64,000 nt of DNA from Allacma fusca (lineage: Eukaryota > Arthropoda > Collembola > Symphypleona > Sminthuridae): positions 31,692,654 to 31,756,653 of the forward strand of contig OX359250.1 of the NCBI GenBank assembly GCA_947179485.1. Direction: 5' to 3'. How positions within the stretch are numbered: position 1 is the stretch's first letter; the number at the start of each line of letters is the position of its first letter. Under the pieces are notes generated by a model that was not told the origin of the DNA, made no database searches, and saw nothing but the letters and a program-made list of their open reading frames with translations. A program made the position numbers and the translations under genes. Below are positions 11,701 through 23,348 of the stretch, piece after piece.

Positions 11701-13042
11701 GACAGGACTGTATCACAATCAAAAGTATATCTTCCCTAGCGCAGTGCTCTTGGGCCTGACTCTCTCTCTCTCTTACATGGAAATAAGTAATTTTTTTTAG
11801 ACAGTCTGGTTTTGACGATAGTTAGACATGTCTATATGTACTCCTATCATCCACAGAGGCAGAAAGAGGAATACGTAGACATACGACTCCAGTAAAATGA
11901 TATTTCAAGTAGCTGTTCATTGTAAGGGAGCGAAAACAATAACATGGAGATTTGTCACAAAAAAATATATATATTCTTATAAAGATCCTATGATATAGAG
12001 TCAGTTTTCTGCAATGCATTACAGCAACCCAGCTAGCTGTCGTGAATGTCCGCCGTATTCAATCCTTCATCTGTTTTTCAAGGGAAAAAAACTTGAGAAA
12101 TGCGGATGACTGCATAAGATTCAAGCACAGCCCCTTTACTTACATTCAGATCTCCAAAGTATTTTTCCCTTTGATCTGAATACGCTATATAGAGTTTGGG
12201 CGTACAGCCAAAACCAAAAAGCTCTGTCTCTGCTAACGTCTATCTTGTCGAGCAGTGTTTCCTTTAAGTTAATCACAACGTCAGTGTCTTCCCTTAGGTT
12301 GTGGTGCATACCTGTCTGCTCTCTTTGCATTGATCATGTCATTGCAGAAACCCTAATTACTTAAAATCCTACCTAATCTTACGTCCTCGAATGTACATTC
12401 CGAGGAGGGAGACCTGCAGAGAAATTCCCAATCAAATCGATTTGTTTTTACGGCCGTTTCCTCCCTTTGCAAACTGAGCAATGGATAGATAATCAAGACA
12501 CTTTTACGACCACACAACAAGTAAAACACTATAGATCTGTCTGTAGGGCCAGCCAACATTACTACATTACAGCAGATATCCAGGTAACACATGTTTCAAG
12601 TTATTCACAGATTCTTTACATTTACTCTCTCCTCCATAGAGTAGTGTCTCACAGAGGTACATATGGTAACTCTCTTGTACATGACGTCTCACTAATCGTA
12701 AAATAGTCGCTGAGCTTTTTTTTATTGTTACGAAACCCTTTTGTGAATTAGTGTCTCTCAAAGACTAACAGTGGCTCGGAGGGGAGTGTCGGAACGCGGA
12801 CTAGGATGGTGTCAGGGGATATCCCAAGGACGGAGTACTACTTAATTGGGATAAGGTTCTGGAGATATCAAGAGGTTAAAATTAAAAGGAGCTGAAATAA
12901 AAAGAATTAGAAATTCTAAAGTTACCCTTGCTTTTTCTAATTGAGTTAGCGCTTGACGTTCGGTTTCTCTTCTTAGAACTTCTCTTTCCTCATCCAGAGA
13001 CAGGTCAGATGACGGTTGCGAGTATGTCGAGTCTGCTGAGCC
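8211..13042 (-). CDS. Ca-beta: Voltage-gated calcium channel beta subunit (CACNB/Ca-beta), 5' end missing
   Basis: Cytoplasmic auxiliary subunit that binds the alpha1 I-II linker (AID) of high-voltage-activated calcium channels through its guanylate-kinase-like (GK) domain, promoting surface expression and tuning gating (established for the family). Six exons in transcript order: 13042-12926, 11132-11013, 10873-10711, 9857-9593, 9369-9105 and 8756-8211. Junction phases are 0,0,1,2,0 and every one closes in frame with GT/AG ends. Visible domains are the GSADS N-terminal segment, SH3 ([30 protein letters not shown]), a variable HOOK with a basic [12 protein letters not shown] stretch, the GK domain ([20 protein letters not shown] to [18 protein letters not shown]) and a Pro/Thr-rich tail. 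The kinase P-loop is degenerate (GPSLKG), as expected for this non-catalytic family. The first exon listed starts at an acceptor, so upstream exons exist but were not found. Confidence 0.94.
8757..9104 (-). other. Ca-beta intron E-F
   Basis: A 348-bp GT-AG intron. It holds a short interrupted GA tract near 8869-8885 and A-runs. Nothing else is seen in it. Confidence 0.85.
9105..9369 (-). CDS. Ca-beta: Ca-beta exon E (GK core, AID-binding groove)
   Basis: Eighty-eight codons: [60 protein letters not shown] and [20 protein letters not shown], ending SSPK. These form the helices and strands that make the AID-binding groove in solved family structures. The acceptor is ACACACAG and the donor GTATTG, phase 0. 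It is among the best conserved stretches in the window. Confidence 0.96.
9593..9857 (-). CDS. Ca-beta: Ca-beta exon D (HOOK and GK start)
   Basis: Begins by completing an Asp codon, then [20 protein letters not shown] (variable HOOK) and [20 protein letters not shown]. Next comes the GK beta1/P-loop region [20 protein letters not shown] and the helix [11 protein letters not shown]. The acceptor is AAAAAGCAG and the donor is a consensus GTAAGT, phase 2. The GPSLKG loop lacks the catalytic Lys of true guanylate kinases, as in all CACNB proteins. Confidence 0.95.
9858..10710 (-). other. Ca-beta intron C-D
   Basis: An 853-bp GT-AG intron interrupting the HOOK region, where alternative exons occur in other CACNB genes. 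No cassette exon could be supported here. Confidence 0.8.
10711..10873 (-). CDS. Ca-beta: Ca-beta exon C (second half of SH3, start of HOOK)
   Basis: Fifty-four codons plus one base. [16 protein letters not shown] and [16 protein letters not shown] are hallmark beta-subunit SH3 sequence; the Ser-rich tail ([14 protein letters not shown]) starts the HOOK linker. The acceptor is CTGTAG and the donor GTAACT. It ends in phase 1, completed by AT at 9857-9856. Confidence 0.94.
11013..11132 (-). CDS. Ca-beta: Ca-beta exon B (first half of SH3)
   Basis: Forty codons, [17 protein letters not shown] to RDFLHIK. The acceptor is ...TTTAATAG and the donor is a consensus GTAAGT. Both ends are phase 0. It carries the first strands of the SH3 domain. 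The [11 protein letters not shown] end joins smoothly to the [10 protein letters not shown] start of the next exon. Confidence 0.94.
11133..12925 (-). other. Ca-beta intron A-B
   Basis: A 1,793-bp GT-AG phase-0 intron with a short CT tract near 11760. A small open frame around 12372-12490 on the minus strand has splice-like ends but no family support, so it is not called. Confidence 0.8.
12926..13042 (-). CDS. Ca-beta: Ca-beta exon A (pre-SH3 segment)
   Basis: Thirty-nine codons beginning [18 protein letters not shown] and ending in a charged helix ([12 protein letters not shown]). The acceptor is ...ATTACCAG and the donor GTAACT, phase 0 on both sides. In CACNB proteins this conserved segment directly precedes the SH3 domain. 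It is not the first exon, because it opens at a splice acceptor without a start codon. Confidence 0.92.
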
Positions 13043-13145
13043 CTGGTAATCAAAAAGTATTCCAACAGATAAAACATTTGTTCCAAATTCTCCAAAGAGA
13101 TGACAAGGCCATGCATAATCTAAGCACCATTAAAAAATTGTTTGA

Positions 13146-13235
13146 ACCATGTGGATGTGTTTGATCCTGTACAAAAATATACCATGTGGATGTGTTTGAT
13201 CATTCAAATATACCATGTGTACATGTTTATAGGAT
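13146..13235 (+). repeat. Three diverging tandem units
   Basis: Units beginning ACCATGTGGATGTGTTTGAT start at 13146 and 13181, with a weaker copy (ACCATGTGTACATGTTTAT) at 13212. The period is about 31-35 bp. Confidence 0.6.
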
Positions 13236-14233
13236 TCATGGAAAATACACTATTACAAGTGATTAAAATGGCCTCGCTCATAAAATCAATAGCATGCTTC
13301 CGTAGTGCTGGAATTGTTATATAGTTGTATATTATGTACCTACACATCCCCAAGTAGAGGTACAAAGAAGCTCCTCGTCTTTTTGTAATGTACTCATACA
13401 CACAAAAAATTATGTTTATCCTCCACCATCTCCAGTGTACCTTGTTCAATGGGGAGTAGTTGTTGGTGTGAGTAATGTTTTAGTTATAAACTGAATGGGG
13501 ATGCCCGTTAAACTCTAGTCAATGGTCAGTAACCATAAGAGGAGGGTTGACCTCGATGAAGTACAAGTATTGGGAACGATACTTTAATTATCAAACCTGC
13601 GTTCAAGCAAGCGTGGTTCATTAAAATAGAGCAAAGGCCGCAGCAAGACATTTCCAAGCAGAACCATATATTGTGAAATTATTGGCTTTTGCTTCGTAGG
13701 TTCTAATGAGCTCTTCCCAGAGGATGAAGTTCCTACCCCAAATTTAGGAAAAACCTTGGGTCCTCCTATGGTTGGGTATAGGATCGGCCTGACTTGGAAA
13801 TTTTAAGATTCTTTTCAGAAACTGAAAGTTGCCTTGAGAACCCCACAATCTACTCTCGATTTTCAAAGTGACTTTCCTTGCTAATAAATGTGTAAGGAAA
13901 GAGGGTAAGACTGCAATTTCCGCTGCCCCATCATTAATCAATATTAAATTTCACATGGAGAATATCATTGGGTTATTGGCTGGTTGCCGAAATATTTCCC
14001 TCTCATCTGACGACTACCCAAAAGTAGTAGTGGGAGCTTGTGGGGAGACACACCTTAGTGTGGCTACAGTTTTACGGAAGCCTTTTCAGTCATCAGAGGA
14101 TTTGACATGATTTTGACGGAGGAACAAAAACTAGGATAGATATGAGTAACCAATTCTAGATCAGGCCAGTGTCGACTCTGTCCCTGTGTAATAGTTTACG
14201 ATGAGGGAGGCTAAAATGTTACATGGTTAAAAT

Positions 14234-14252
14234 CTATATATATATATATATT
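14234..14252. repeat. (TA)n microsatellite
   Basis: Uninterrupted TA dinucleotides. Confidence 0.85.
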
Positions 14253-17200
14253 CACCCACACGGACATATGTGCATGGAGATACATACCGAGAATTATGAA
14301 TTATTTTAGAGGTAAGTTGGTTAGTGAGGAGAAAATACTGTCATTTACATGTTCCGTACATACTGGTACTCGAGAGCATCAAATATCTACTGTATTAAAC
14401 TGAAATTTGATTAGCAATTAATTAAGTTTACAAACACTATGTACGTCGTAGGAGGGTTTGTGTGTACACACCACAACAACAACAGTGTCTTCAAAATTCA
14501 AAAGCTACTTGGGTTGGTAGGGACGTCTACCAAAGACCAGAACTACATATTGGGAGAAAGAACCGTGCTCAATTTTCATTGGACATTAAAAACAAGCGTT
14601 GGAACCGCAACATCCATCAATCAATACTTATACACCAAAAGCTTCCCATGCTAACTCTCATTCACCATCTATAACCACAAACTTAAAGCCAGGTTCTCCT
14701 TAGGGAACTATCTCTACCCTACATTTACGAAAGGTACTCCTTAGTAAATCCCTCCCTCACTACTGTAGTACTCCCGCAAGATATACATTTACTTGCAATT
14801 ATTTTCCAAAAGGACTGCCAGTCCCCAAAAATGTTCCATTATACATACCCATACAGTTTTTTACAAGTAGATTTCGGAAATCCAATTACTATTAAAGTTC
14901 CTCTCAGAATTTAAAGAGTTCATATCCCAGTCCGAAGCTCCTTCTTAACTCATATGAAAATATCCCAGCATGTTCCTTCCCAAATACTCCCAAACAAATA
15001 CAAGACTATAAAGAAAAGTAACTATATTATTAAAATTTAATATCCATAACTATTAGAACATTATTTAAGGGAAGGACCCATCAAAATCAATCTTAGAGAA
15101 GCTCAACCGAAACAAAAATCTAGTTACCCTCTAATTTACAAATCAATCGCGGAGCACTAATTGTAAGCAACTCATGTAATAAATTGTTTCGAGAGGGAAT
15201 TAGAACTGGGGGAGCTGGAAGCTCAACAGTAATGATAGTAATGACATTAGTTATCAACTGAATATCAAATGATTATACAAATATGGTAATTACGAAAGGA
15301 TGGGTCGCTACACATTTTTGGATGGACTGGAAATTTCCCTGAAGCTACATAGAGGGGGAATAATACCTGACAATGAGTGAGGAGCTTATTATAACCTTGG
15401 CCATCCATATCCCATCTTTTTATTAGTTACTCCACTCGCACAAAAATGGCATGCATAAATATTTGCATCAGCAACCAGCCACTCTCTGAGCCCTCTCTCA
15501 TGGTCCACTCACCATCATCTGACATGAACTTACTACCTACAATACACATATCTACATATAGGGAATGAGAAGGGAAAAGCTCCTCTCCATTATTTACATG
15601 TCTTCAATACACAGTGTGTCCATACATATATGAGAATGCATTTGTACGGGAAACCACTCATGGTCTAATTGAATCATCATTTGAAATTAAGTGAAATTTC
15701 ACTTCCATTATGTACATGTTCTACTGGGGCTAAAGACAGCCACAGACAGAAAGTAACCCCATGCCCTTTTGGAAACAGGTTGAAATTTCGTGCGTTAAAA
15801 AACATTCCTCAACATAATGGGCGGAGCTGTTGAAATAGTACTTGAATTTAGTATCAAATAAGAAAATGACAGCTAGGATTAGAATTGAAGTTAAATGATT
15901 TCGTATTGAAACAAACTGGAGGCTGCGAGGGTGGCAGGAGGAAGTTAAAATCGAAAAAGGGGAGCTAAACACTCATAGTTTAGTAAGGGAGGTTAACATA
16001 GGATGTGACATAAATAGAGACAAGGGTCAAATATGGTTAGATGGGATCTTCAGGGGAGAAGATTCATTAGGATTAGAATGTGTAAGAACTTCTTGATTAG
16101 CGGAGCCCGCGATTCACTACACACATTCTAAAGAGATAGAGAAAATTGTGGGCATTGAGCGTCAATAGAGAAAAAGTAGAGATATTCATGCAGGCATGTG
16201 TACAGTTAAGGGCTCATAGTGATAGGTGAGTGTGCATGGAGCAATTGGAACTTTAAATAGAATATGTAAAATCCTCCCTAGCTGGACTTGACCCAGGTGG
16301 AATGAAAGCCATGGTATGTTCAGAGGAAAGGTTGGAAGTGTAGTGAGCAAATGGGGTGAAGCTGTGTGAGTAGGTATGTACAGATATTTTTTTAAAAAAA
16401 GGGGGGTAGTTATAAAATTTTGAATAATTAATAAAATTGATGGTCACGTACATTATACATACTATGCACGAGACAAAGAATCACTCACACCCTGAAGTAT
16501 AAATCACGACAACAACAGACTGAGTAAAGATTATATTTAGATATGTGGATATACATATAACCAAATGTAGAAAGGACACTCTTGCTTCGATTGGAATTCA
16601 GTTGTGTGTAATTATATAGAGAAAGTGTAAATTTAGAATTTTGGAAAAAGGAAACTTAAAATAATGGAACAACACTAGAAAAAACAACAATTGTTTTTGG
16701 ACACTGTCACTTTAACATAGCATGTTATGGACACTTGCCGTGTCGCACTCAACTGCCACGCAAAACACAATTATTATTATTACTTGGCTCAGTCTTGGTC
16801 TCATTAGGTTCACCTATCATAACATTTTTTGGCACCACCAGTGCCATGTCATGTTTTCTTCTCAAATCGACACAAGTTAACGTTGCTCCGTCCAACAACA
16901 AATAATGGCAAACTTTTCATATGAGATTTTGCCAGCGTGACGATGACGAATCGAGTCGTCTTCTTTTTTTTTTAAATCTTCAAAAAACTTTGGACTTTTT
17001 CACGATGCGCCTCTCCATCCGCATCGTGCTCACAGTATTATTTTTCTTGCATTTCTCCGTAATATGATTAGTACTAATAGGAGTACAGACATACATGTAC
17101 ACTGGTATCAATTCTTTTCAAATGAAGCACACCCTTCCCCATCAAGTTCATCATCATAGTGTGGTTGAGTAGCCACATCCACTGCCCAGTTATTTTTTCC

Positions 17201-18550
17201 AAGGAGCTCTCCCTTCTTTGCATTTATCTCTTTTTATTTTTTATCTTTCTTAAAATCCCAACGAAGACTCCTGGAGCTCCATTTATTAAAGGGTTCCTCA
17301 CAAGTACCACCTCGTTAATCAAAACCTATGAGCTTACTTCATTTTCCATCTAAGGTTTTTTCTTCCATCCTTGGAATTAATCTGGGAACTATTGTCAAAT
17401 TCAAAAAAAAAGATCGCTCGGTGATTAAACACTCTCGATGAGTCTGACCCAGGACCCAATATAATTAACTGGAATTTCCTGGCTTTACATTTTGAACCAC
17501 TATGGGAATGACTCAAGTCCAGGAGCACGTTCTGGGGAACGAAGGAGTCGAGTCACTGTTTTATTCTAAATTTGAAATGATTATGTAAGGGTTCATCGTG
17601 CATGTCTTGAGAGAGTTTTAAAAAAAAACTTTTTCGAGTTCGTGACCAATGGTGTTGTTTTCTTTATGGGATAAATGTCAGGCAAAAGTTGTTTGCTTTC
17701 GTCACCTCAAGTATCTCACTCCTATTTCTCGTGTCATATTTCCCGAAGAATTTGAATGTTTAGTTTCGAGTAACACAATCACACATGGACAATAAGGTCA
17801 ACTTGGAAAGAAATGGGCTGAGGAGGAAAAACCTATGAGAAAGAGCATCGAAGGAGAACAACAAGAGGAGAACACTATTTGTTAGTTCCTTGGGAAAAAC
17901 ATTGACCAGTCCAAGGGAGAGAAAACATTTCCAAGACAATAGTAATTATTGTAGCACAGAGAAAGTAAACCGAAAGGAGAAAAACTTTCACTAGGATGCT
18001 CCTTTACAAAGGAGTCTACCCTTCCTCTCTCTCTCTCTCAGCTCGGCTGCGGTCACCAGCCCTTCGACAAAGAGCGAGACAACAATGGGTTTATCCCGTG
18101 TCAGTTGAGCTCTGGGAAAGTGGAAACGTACCTCCAGAAAAACATGTATACGCTGGATAAAAGACGAAAAATGGATTTCCTGGCGTAGTTGGTCTGACTT
18201 CGTCGAGGGAGTGTGAGTACAGTGGAGACCCTGTAATACTAGCTGACTAGCTCCGTTGCCGGTTGTATCGATTGCCCCGACGCGCAAGTTCCCTATAAGG
18301 TGAAATGCCCGTTTCGTCTAGAATTAGCTATGTATGTGAGTCTGCCTATTTTGACGACTTTACGTTTTCGCCCACCGAATACTCTCTCGCTTTCTCTTCT
18401 CTGGAAGAATTCTCAACTATGGGTACTGGAGCTCCTAGTGGTAGTACGACCACTGCTGCTGGAAAACATAATAATATCTGGAAAAAATTTATAGAGAAAT
18501 GCTACGTATGTAAGGGACTTTTACCCTATCCTTTCTATTTCTTCTCGTCT

Positions 18551-18554
<4 letters not shown>

Positions 18555-18623
<69 letters not shown>

Positions 18624-18639
18624 TCTCTCTCTCTCTCAC
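18555..18639 (+). repeat. Long (CT)n microsatellite
   Basis: About 31 uninterrupted CT units, then two single A interruptions. It is the longest CT tract in the window. Ser-Leu and Arg-Glu repeat open frames across it are artefacts of the repeat. Confidence 0.97.
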
Positions 18640-20301
18640 TTGCTTTCTCCCCCTTGCGTATATACACGAGTCCTCCTACCCAAAGCTTTTTCTTCGAAGC
18701 CATTATGTTACACAATAAGTTTCTGTGCTGAAAATCGACGGCGATTGAGTAAATATGCACCCTACTCATACAAAAGCATTACCAGAGTACATAGATGTAC
18801 TGTACAGATAGAGAATCTCCTTTTGGTTTCCTACCCCAGAAACCTTGTACGCAACCCGTTTCTCCAAGGTACACACACACACACACTCTCTCCCTCTAAC
18901 TTACACACATGAGCACGATACCGATACCTTTATTGTCAAAATCCCTGATTTTTCCTTCCCTCTCCACCAAATTCACTCTCCTTCTCAATTACAATCCAAT
19001 CCGCTTATATAAAGTTCTATCTCAAGTTAGAAACACGACCGAGCACCCAAAAAACCACCTACAAGACCACGACGCTGTACTTACTTCAGATCTTGAAAAC
19101 ACCACGATGGTTTCAGATATTTCCTCATAATTAAACCAGGAGAGAAGAAAACAATGCATGCTACTATATAAAAGGTATCAATCCATATTAATCAATCCAT
19201 CAATTTGGGTCAAATGGGTCTCTTGAGTTGGTTTGTGTAGGAGCAACTTCCCCGTTACATCAGAGACCTCCATGTGTATGTACATGCACGTGAGGAGGGC
19301 AAACATTGCTAGAACGTGCAAGCTTGCATTTCAGTCCTCCCGATTGCATGACACCGCTTTAAAACCTCACAGAGGCAACTGTAATAATTTCTGTCATTTA
19401 CTCTACCTACCCATTACATCAACCACCACCCTTTTGCTAACTTAATGGAGGGAGCGTGCTGATTTTGAAAATTCTCCAAAAATGTAACTTCGCATTGTAA
19501 ATTCCAGTCGGTCCGATTCCATCTCTTATGTTTCCAAAAAATTTTAACAAAAGGATCCTGGGAAAACTCTGTCGGCAAAGGCCCGACAGTATTTATGACA
19601 GTAGATGTGCTATTTATTAGGAGCGTGTGTGCAACAACGTGCTTCATTTTTGGAAAAAATTCAATTTGTTTGGAAAAAAAAACCTCGGAGAATTATTATG
19701 TACGAGCCGTTTTTTTCCCCCGGTCAGGCCCAAGCAAAAACTTACGCTTCTAAAAAGAAAGGTGCAGATATGTAAGTAAGATGTCAAAAGACAATTTACT
19801 TCATGTGGTTTGAAAAATGTGCACGGAAGAAAACATTAGGTACCTTTGAAAACTGCGGCGGTAAGTCCCGAGACTCTCAGTAATGTAATGTCACGTTCAA
19901 GAGTGATTACAAGAGCCGAAAATCAATTTAGAGGACGACGTAAGAAGGAGGAAACGGCCGGAGATGGGAATGTAATTAAAACGAAATAGTTGGTTAATAG
20001 CTTTGCCAAAATTGTTGATTCCGAAAAGGACGTGGTGGTAAGTAGAGATGAGATTTGTGGTGGGAAAAAAAGCCGGAGGACAGAGAAAAAAACACTTATG
20101 GGACAGACGTGTGGTGGGTCAAACTACGACTTGTGCCGAGAAGTGGTGTACAGTGGTGGTTGTACAAAAGTATCCTAAGAGATTTTCATGGATTAAAGGT
20201 GACGGAAATCGAAAGAAAACATGCAAAATTGTGGAAAAACTTTTTGCGCATGAGAGTCTGACCACATACAATTGGTATAAAGGGCGACAAAAAATATCGT
20301 G

Positions 20302-20329
<28 letters not shown>
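20302..20329 (+). repeat. (GA)n microsatellite
   Basis: Fourteen uninterrupted GA units. Confidence 0.95.
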
Positions 20330-20333
<4 letters not shown>

Positions 20334-20999
20334 ATAAACTACATTATGTAACATGTGTGTGTTCATGTCCCGCTTTCTCGTCAGATTTCTCAAGCACCCC
20401 AAATTTTATGTCCACACACAGGGAACAGAGCAGAGGGAAAAAAATCAAGTATCAAACTGCATTTACATACCTCCCTATTACAATATTAAGTTACTTCTCA
20501 ACGACAACCTGAGTATTTTTTTTACTATGTACTTTTACCTTGTTCGGCAACAGCAGTATGAAAATTCACGCGATTCCTTTGTACTTCTGTAAGTATACAC
20601 ACCAGAGATATGCTCCTACCCCAGGCTGGGCTAAACATGCCAATCGCTTTTACTCGACTTGGTCCCCCTCCCTTACTACAATGTCTTGGGTACATGTGAA
20701 AGTACAGGTCCGTTAAGAAATGCACATTCCTCTTTTATGTACCAAGACTCTCTACACACAAAACTCAAGTGTTACAGAGACATTTCCATATATCCTTCCC
20801 AATGACGCTATAGCAGGGAGCGTACATACATGTACCTACGTCCTGTTCCTCCGAACCGCTTCAAATGGCTTTCATGGAGTCAATTTGAGGTAACCAAAAA
20901 GGGACAAAATTGCAATCCATACTATGCCTCCGACTTGGCATACTTATACATTGTACTTCCCACACTGGGAATGCCCACGTCCTCCCATATGTGTAGCCC

Positions 21000-21033
21000 A
21001 TGTGTGTGTGTGTGTATGTGTGTATGTGTGTGT
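21000..21033 (+). repeat. (TG)n with TATG interruptions
   Basis: TG dinucleotides interrupted twice by A. Confidence 0.9.
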
Positions 21034-21456
21034 CCCAAATATACAGTGACTGACTTTCTGTCTCCACGTAGATTGAAATGTACAAAATTAATTGAACTTT
21101 CGACCTTTTATGCATACACTCATTACGACTATAGGTTGTACCAGCCCGGGAGTACAACTCCTCGAGTTTAAACCTTTTTTTATGCGTTTACACGCTCCCT
21201 CCCTACAGAACCGACTACATCCACTTCCTACTCTGGAAAACAATCCTTTACGCACGGATCCATTACAAAACACATAAGGTTTCCATTACAATCAATACCC
21301 GTGTGGAAACTTGTGAATAAATCTTACTGCGGGCCTTACTCCATATAAATTGCAATGTTTAAATAAATTGCCATGTAGGAATCAACTTATTGAAATAAGT
21401 AATAACAAAGTAAATAATAGAGCTTGTATTATGTTCAGGGAAGTTTTTGGTCAGGG

Positions 21457-21482
21457 AAAGAGAGAGAGAGAGAGAGAGAGAG
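21457..21482 (+). repeat. (GA)n microsatellite
   Basis: Uninterrupted AG/GA dinucleotides. Confidence 0.93.
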
Positions 21483-22666
21483 CCAGGGTACAATTTCATC
21501 AACTTGTTTCCATGTAGGATCATATGTGTGTTGTTTATGTTCTGGGAAAACTTTTCCATGGACAATAGCTGTAGAAATTAAAAAGCCCGAAATAGGTTGT
21601 AGCATTCATGGGAAATGTTAGGATTTCCCCTTGAAAACCAAGTTTGTTCACATTAATTGAACAATAGCCTTGGTCTCTGGAATAATAGAAGGAGCAATAA
21701 GTTAGTGTAATTTTTTCCTTTGTGAAACTGATGATAGTGCATGTATCATTGACGCTATTTCCTTTTGTTCCTCGTCAACTTCCCAGCGCATACACTAAAG
21801 ACTTGCTTGCATGCCTTCCCATACTCCGGCCTACGAGCTGGGGCTTCGGCAGGGAAGTAAAATTTGGAGAAAGGAAGCAAAACACGAGAAACACGCTCCT
21901 CTCACCTATGACGGGGAGACCTGTTTCATGTGTGGGTTCTAATTGGGTGGAAGCGCTCCAAATGAATATAGAATTCATCAAGTGGGGCAATAATTTAATA
22001 ATAAAGGCTAGTTAATTGTCCCGGCTGGTACAGAGATATTTAAAAAGTTAAAAGCCCAAGTTTTTCTCCCAAGATCATCCCACTTTATGACTTTCACTGA
22101 TGAAGTGTTGAGAGTGGAGCTGTAAACTGTGCGGCCATTTAATCTGACGTGGTGGAGCTGATTTGCACATTGATCCCTCAACCAAGGGAGGAACTCTCTG
22201 AGAGTCGGAGACGATACCCAGTGGGTGTGAGTTGGGGTTATGATATGCACTCCAGAGCCGGAGAGAGGAGAAAGAGAGGGAAAAGTGAAGGGAAGGAAAA
22301 ATGAAAGTTTTGAGACTAATCAAATGTGATACAGGTGTGCGTGCATGTAAAGCTAATGTGATAAAATCTAAAGCGTTCTCAGAATTCATTATAAATCTTG
22401 GTAATACCGGTAAAGGAGGGAAGACCGACAAAATTTAATGAGCCACAGCCAACACATACAAAGACATGCTTTCACGATTATCTCTACAAGGGACTTCAAA
22501 GGGGAGAAAGTTTAGTCATCTTTGTGAGAGATGTTGATAAAAAATCTTTTCAATAGCAAATGATGTGTAATAGAAATGGAAATGGAAATGAGGGTATTCC
22601 CATTCTCCAAGACGTCGGTCACGAGAGTCAAAGTAATGACTAAGAGATGTTAGATGGGTTGAGAGA

Positions 22667-22676
<10 letters not shown>

Positions 22677-22710
<34 letters not shown>
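22677..22710 (+). repeat. (GA)n microsatellite
   Basis: About 17 uninterrupted AG units. Confidence 0.95.
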
Positions 22711-22714
<4 letters not shown>

Positions 22715-22901
22715 GGAGAATGCCTAAACGAGATAAACCTTTTTTGCACTCTATTTTTTTTCTCTACAAAATTTTCTCTTTCCATTTCGTTTCTTCTATG
22801 GATATGTACATATGTATACTCACACACAGCAGTAACATACACCCAGATCTGCTCCGTGGGCTCTGACTCAGTCAGGCATACATATACAAATGGGATAGTT
22901 A

Positions 22902-22929
22902 TGTGTGTGTGTGTGTATGTGTGTGTGTA
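22902..22929 (+). repeat. (TG)n microsatellite
   Basis: TG dinucleotides with one A interruption. Confidence 0.9.
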
Positions 22930-23324
22930 CTTTAGAGCTCAGAAAGTCACGACACTCTCTAATGTGTGGACTAACAGAAAATACGAGTATTTAAGACGAG
23001 GAAGAGTGCGCAAAATCAAATATTTTCTGTATGCCAGTATTTTCTGTCTTGACGTGTGCTACTATAGACCCGACTGGTACAATTTTTCTCTATGTGTACA
23101 TTAGTATACACACGGAGTCTTCAAAACTAAATTCCTCCATACTTCTCTACAGCTACAATTCCGTACGGCCCCACTGGATGAGTACATACCTATAGCGGAT
23201 GCGTATGTACCTCCTTGCTATCAATGCTAAGTACGAGTATAGTCTCCGTATTTATTACAAGTAGATATGTGTGGACATGTACAGTATTCCTGCGTAAGGT
23301 TAGTGTATATAAGAGGGAGACGGC

Positions 23325-23348
23325 GAGAGAGAGAGAGAGAGAGAGAGA
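23325..23348 (+). repeat. (GA)n microsatellite
   Basis: Twelve uninterrupted GA units. Confidence 0.93.

Noticed and set aside
12372..12490. Small minus-strand open frame with splice-like ends inside Ca-beta intron A-B
   Set aside because: It would insert residues between LTQLEKAR and TKPVAFAV, which are contiguous in the family, and its peptide has no family match.
15689..15704. Perfect 16-bp palindrome AAGTGAAATTTCACTT
   Set aside because: About one 16-bp perfect palindrome is expected by chance in a 64-kb window, and nothing around it supports a function.
18521..18769. Arg-Glu and Ser-Leu repeat open frames around the CT tracts, here and at other microsatellites
   Set aside because: They are translations of dinucleotide repeats, open in several frames and on both strands.
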